DNA of 64,000 nt, taken from Glandiceps talaboti. Its lineage: Eukaryota; Hemichordata; Enteropneusta; Spengelidae. The stretch spans positions 20,513,111 to 20,577,110 of the forward strand of contig NC_135559.1 of NCBI RefSeq assembly GCF_964340395.1, read 5' to 3'. Positions within the stretch are counted from its first letter, which is position 1. Each line of letters opens with the position of its first letter. The notes under the pieces were generated by a model that saw nothing but the letters and a program-made list of their open reading frames with translations, was not told where the DNA came from and did not search any database. Shown in pieces: positions 62,861 to 64,000 of the stretch. The translations under genes and the position numbers were made by a program.

Positions 62861-63497
62861 ATTATGCTTGTGATGTTGCAAATCTTGACCCACAAATTTG
62901 AAAAGAATGGCTTCGCTAAAAGCACACGTTAGTACGATTGAGCACCTCATAGTAAATGAGAGGAGAACACATTTGCAACACCCAATTCCACTACAATATT
63001 AAGAGGTGTGGGTGGTCCATTGTTTCATTAGCTCGCACTTTGACTTATCCTGCTACCTATCATCATTGTTGGATTATTGGGACACCTTTTTACACAATGG
63101 GACATCTAGATCTACACTACGAGACTCTGCTACTCTGCAATGCATCCTCTCTCTTCTGCAACCAGTACCGACAAAAATGAAAGCAAGCAACTGTTCATGA
63201 AGATAAAGACTGGTTATCTGCTGCCACAAACAAATGTAAGAGCACAGCAATGAAAATGACAAAGCATATGTCAGAGATCTGCAGATAAATGAACAACGAC
63301 CTGCCTGTGTGAACTTACTCAAAGTGACAATTAGTAGATTTAGTAAGGTGCTGTACACAGCCAGCAAAATTGTCTGTCCTATCAGTTTATATCATATAAT
63401 CTCTGACCATTTTTTTATCACAAATACAGCATTCTATAATTTGAGTTTGTTAAGTCGTCAAATTGGAAAGCATCCTGTTTTTGCATGACCATGTACT

Positions 63498-63950
63498 ATG
63501 GTACATTTTGGACAGAGCAGAGATACATACTACTGCATCTCATCTATCCTTGCTGCTGCTAATACAGAGTTGAGAAAATTAAAATTCTATGGCACAGTTG
63601 ATGATCCTGCTATATACACTAGATTTAAAGAGGGGTTAGGGTGTGCTGTTAGCACAGCTGAACTTGGTCACCTGCTGTGTTTTAATCACAGTAAAGATAA
63701 CATTAGTAGGAAATTATCAGATTTGGGATTTCCTGGAAAGGTGGCAACAGATGTATACTAACTGATATCTAACCTAAAACCACACAGGAATGTCCACACC
63801 AAACCAGAGGAAATGTTTTGTATTTGTCAAAAACCAGACAAGGGCAAATTGATGATTATATAAATGTGAGTGGTTCCACTGCACATGCATGAGCATCACA
63901 CACACACCATTATTCTGGGCACAAAGGACCAACATAGACCACAGAACCTC
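63498..63950 (+). pseudogene. PHD-finger relic of the same decayed gene
   Basis: An 87-aa frame at 63498-63761 is unrecognised. Just after it, MFCICQKPDKG (from about 63812) and, in a shifted frame, KCEWFHCTCMSIT (about 63864-63902) give the Cys/His pattern of a PHD finger with one frameshift. Similar PHD fingers end many YqaJ/Ulp1 multidomain proteins. Confidence 0.5.
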
Positions 63951-64000
63951 ATCACCATTATCCTGCCAGGAGAACAAGAGGCAAAGGAAGGATGACTTCA

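Noticed and set aside
59000-64000. Possible tRNA or rRNA genes
   Set aside because: No cloverleaf or conserved rRNA stretch was recognised here or elsewhere in the window; the only Pol III-like boxes belong to the SINE at 56.4 kb.

Overview
The window is eukaryotic: its genes carry GT-AG introns, and it is dense in microsatellites and non-autonomous transposons. The gene content points to an invertebrate deuterostome, probably marine (lancelet, hemichordate or echinoderm). It includes two alpha-2,8-sialyltransferase (ST8Sia, family GT29) paralogues, a TIR/pseudokinase gene and a selenoprotein. I cannot name the species.

Region by region. 1-9.25 kb (minus strand): a seven-exon gene coding for TIR domain, linker, helical domain and pseudokinase. 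One of its introns is almost entirely microsatellite, and another holds a TAA-flanked MITE. 9.3-15.7 kb: intergenic, with dispersed repeats and a 5'-truncated non-LTR retrotransposon. 15.9-25.3 kb (minus): sialyltransferase A, seven exons, 418 aa, whose terminal exon lies in a 1.44-kb tandem duplication. 25.3-31.2 kb: intergenic, with foldback elements. 31.3-37.9 kb (minus): sialyltransferase B, seven exons, 430 aa. Its exons 3-6 have exactly the same lengths and phases as those of A. 38-45.9 kb: transposon-rich. It holds a second TAA-flanked MITE, a MITE with a 7-bp target duplication and a related empty site, and a 151-bp tandem repeat. 45.9-48.15 kb (plus): a 555-aa coiled-coil, transposase-like protein. 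48.9-55.4 kb (minus): a five-exon DsbA/FrnE-like thiol oxidoreductase. Its active site is UPWC, with an in-frame TGA where the first catalytic Cys should be, and a textbook SECIS hairpin lies about 0.9 kb after the stop. 56.1-59.8 kb: a CT array, a SINE and unassigned DNA. 59.9-64 kb (plus): a decayed multidomain gene with YqaJ-like, Ulp1-like and PHD-finger pieces.

The most striking find is the selenoprotein. I derived the gene structure, the UGA codon and the SECIS element independently and they agree. Next come the TIR-pseudokinase gene, in which VAVK reads VNVH and DFG reads GFE, and the sialyltransferase pair. In that pair very long (TC)n tracts abut the last 3' splice site of both paralogues, and one paralogue has a duplicated terminal exon. 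The two sialyltransferases would act in the Golgi on sialylated glycans. The TIR gene would be a cytosolic signalling or NAD-related protein. No operon-like link between the neighbouring genes is expected. All splice models were read by eye from consensus sites and phase agreement; no transcript evidence was available.
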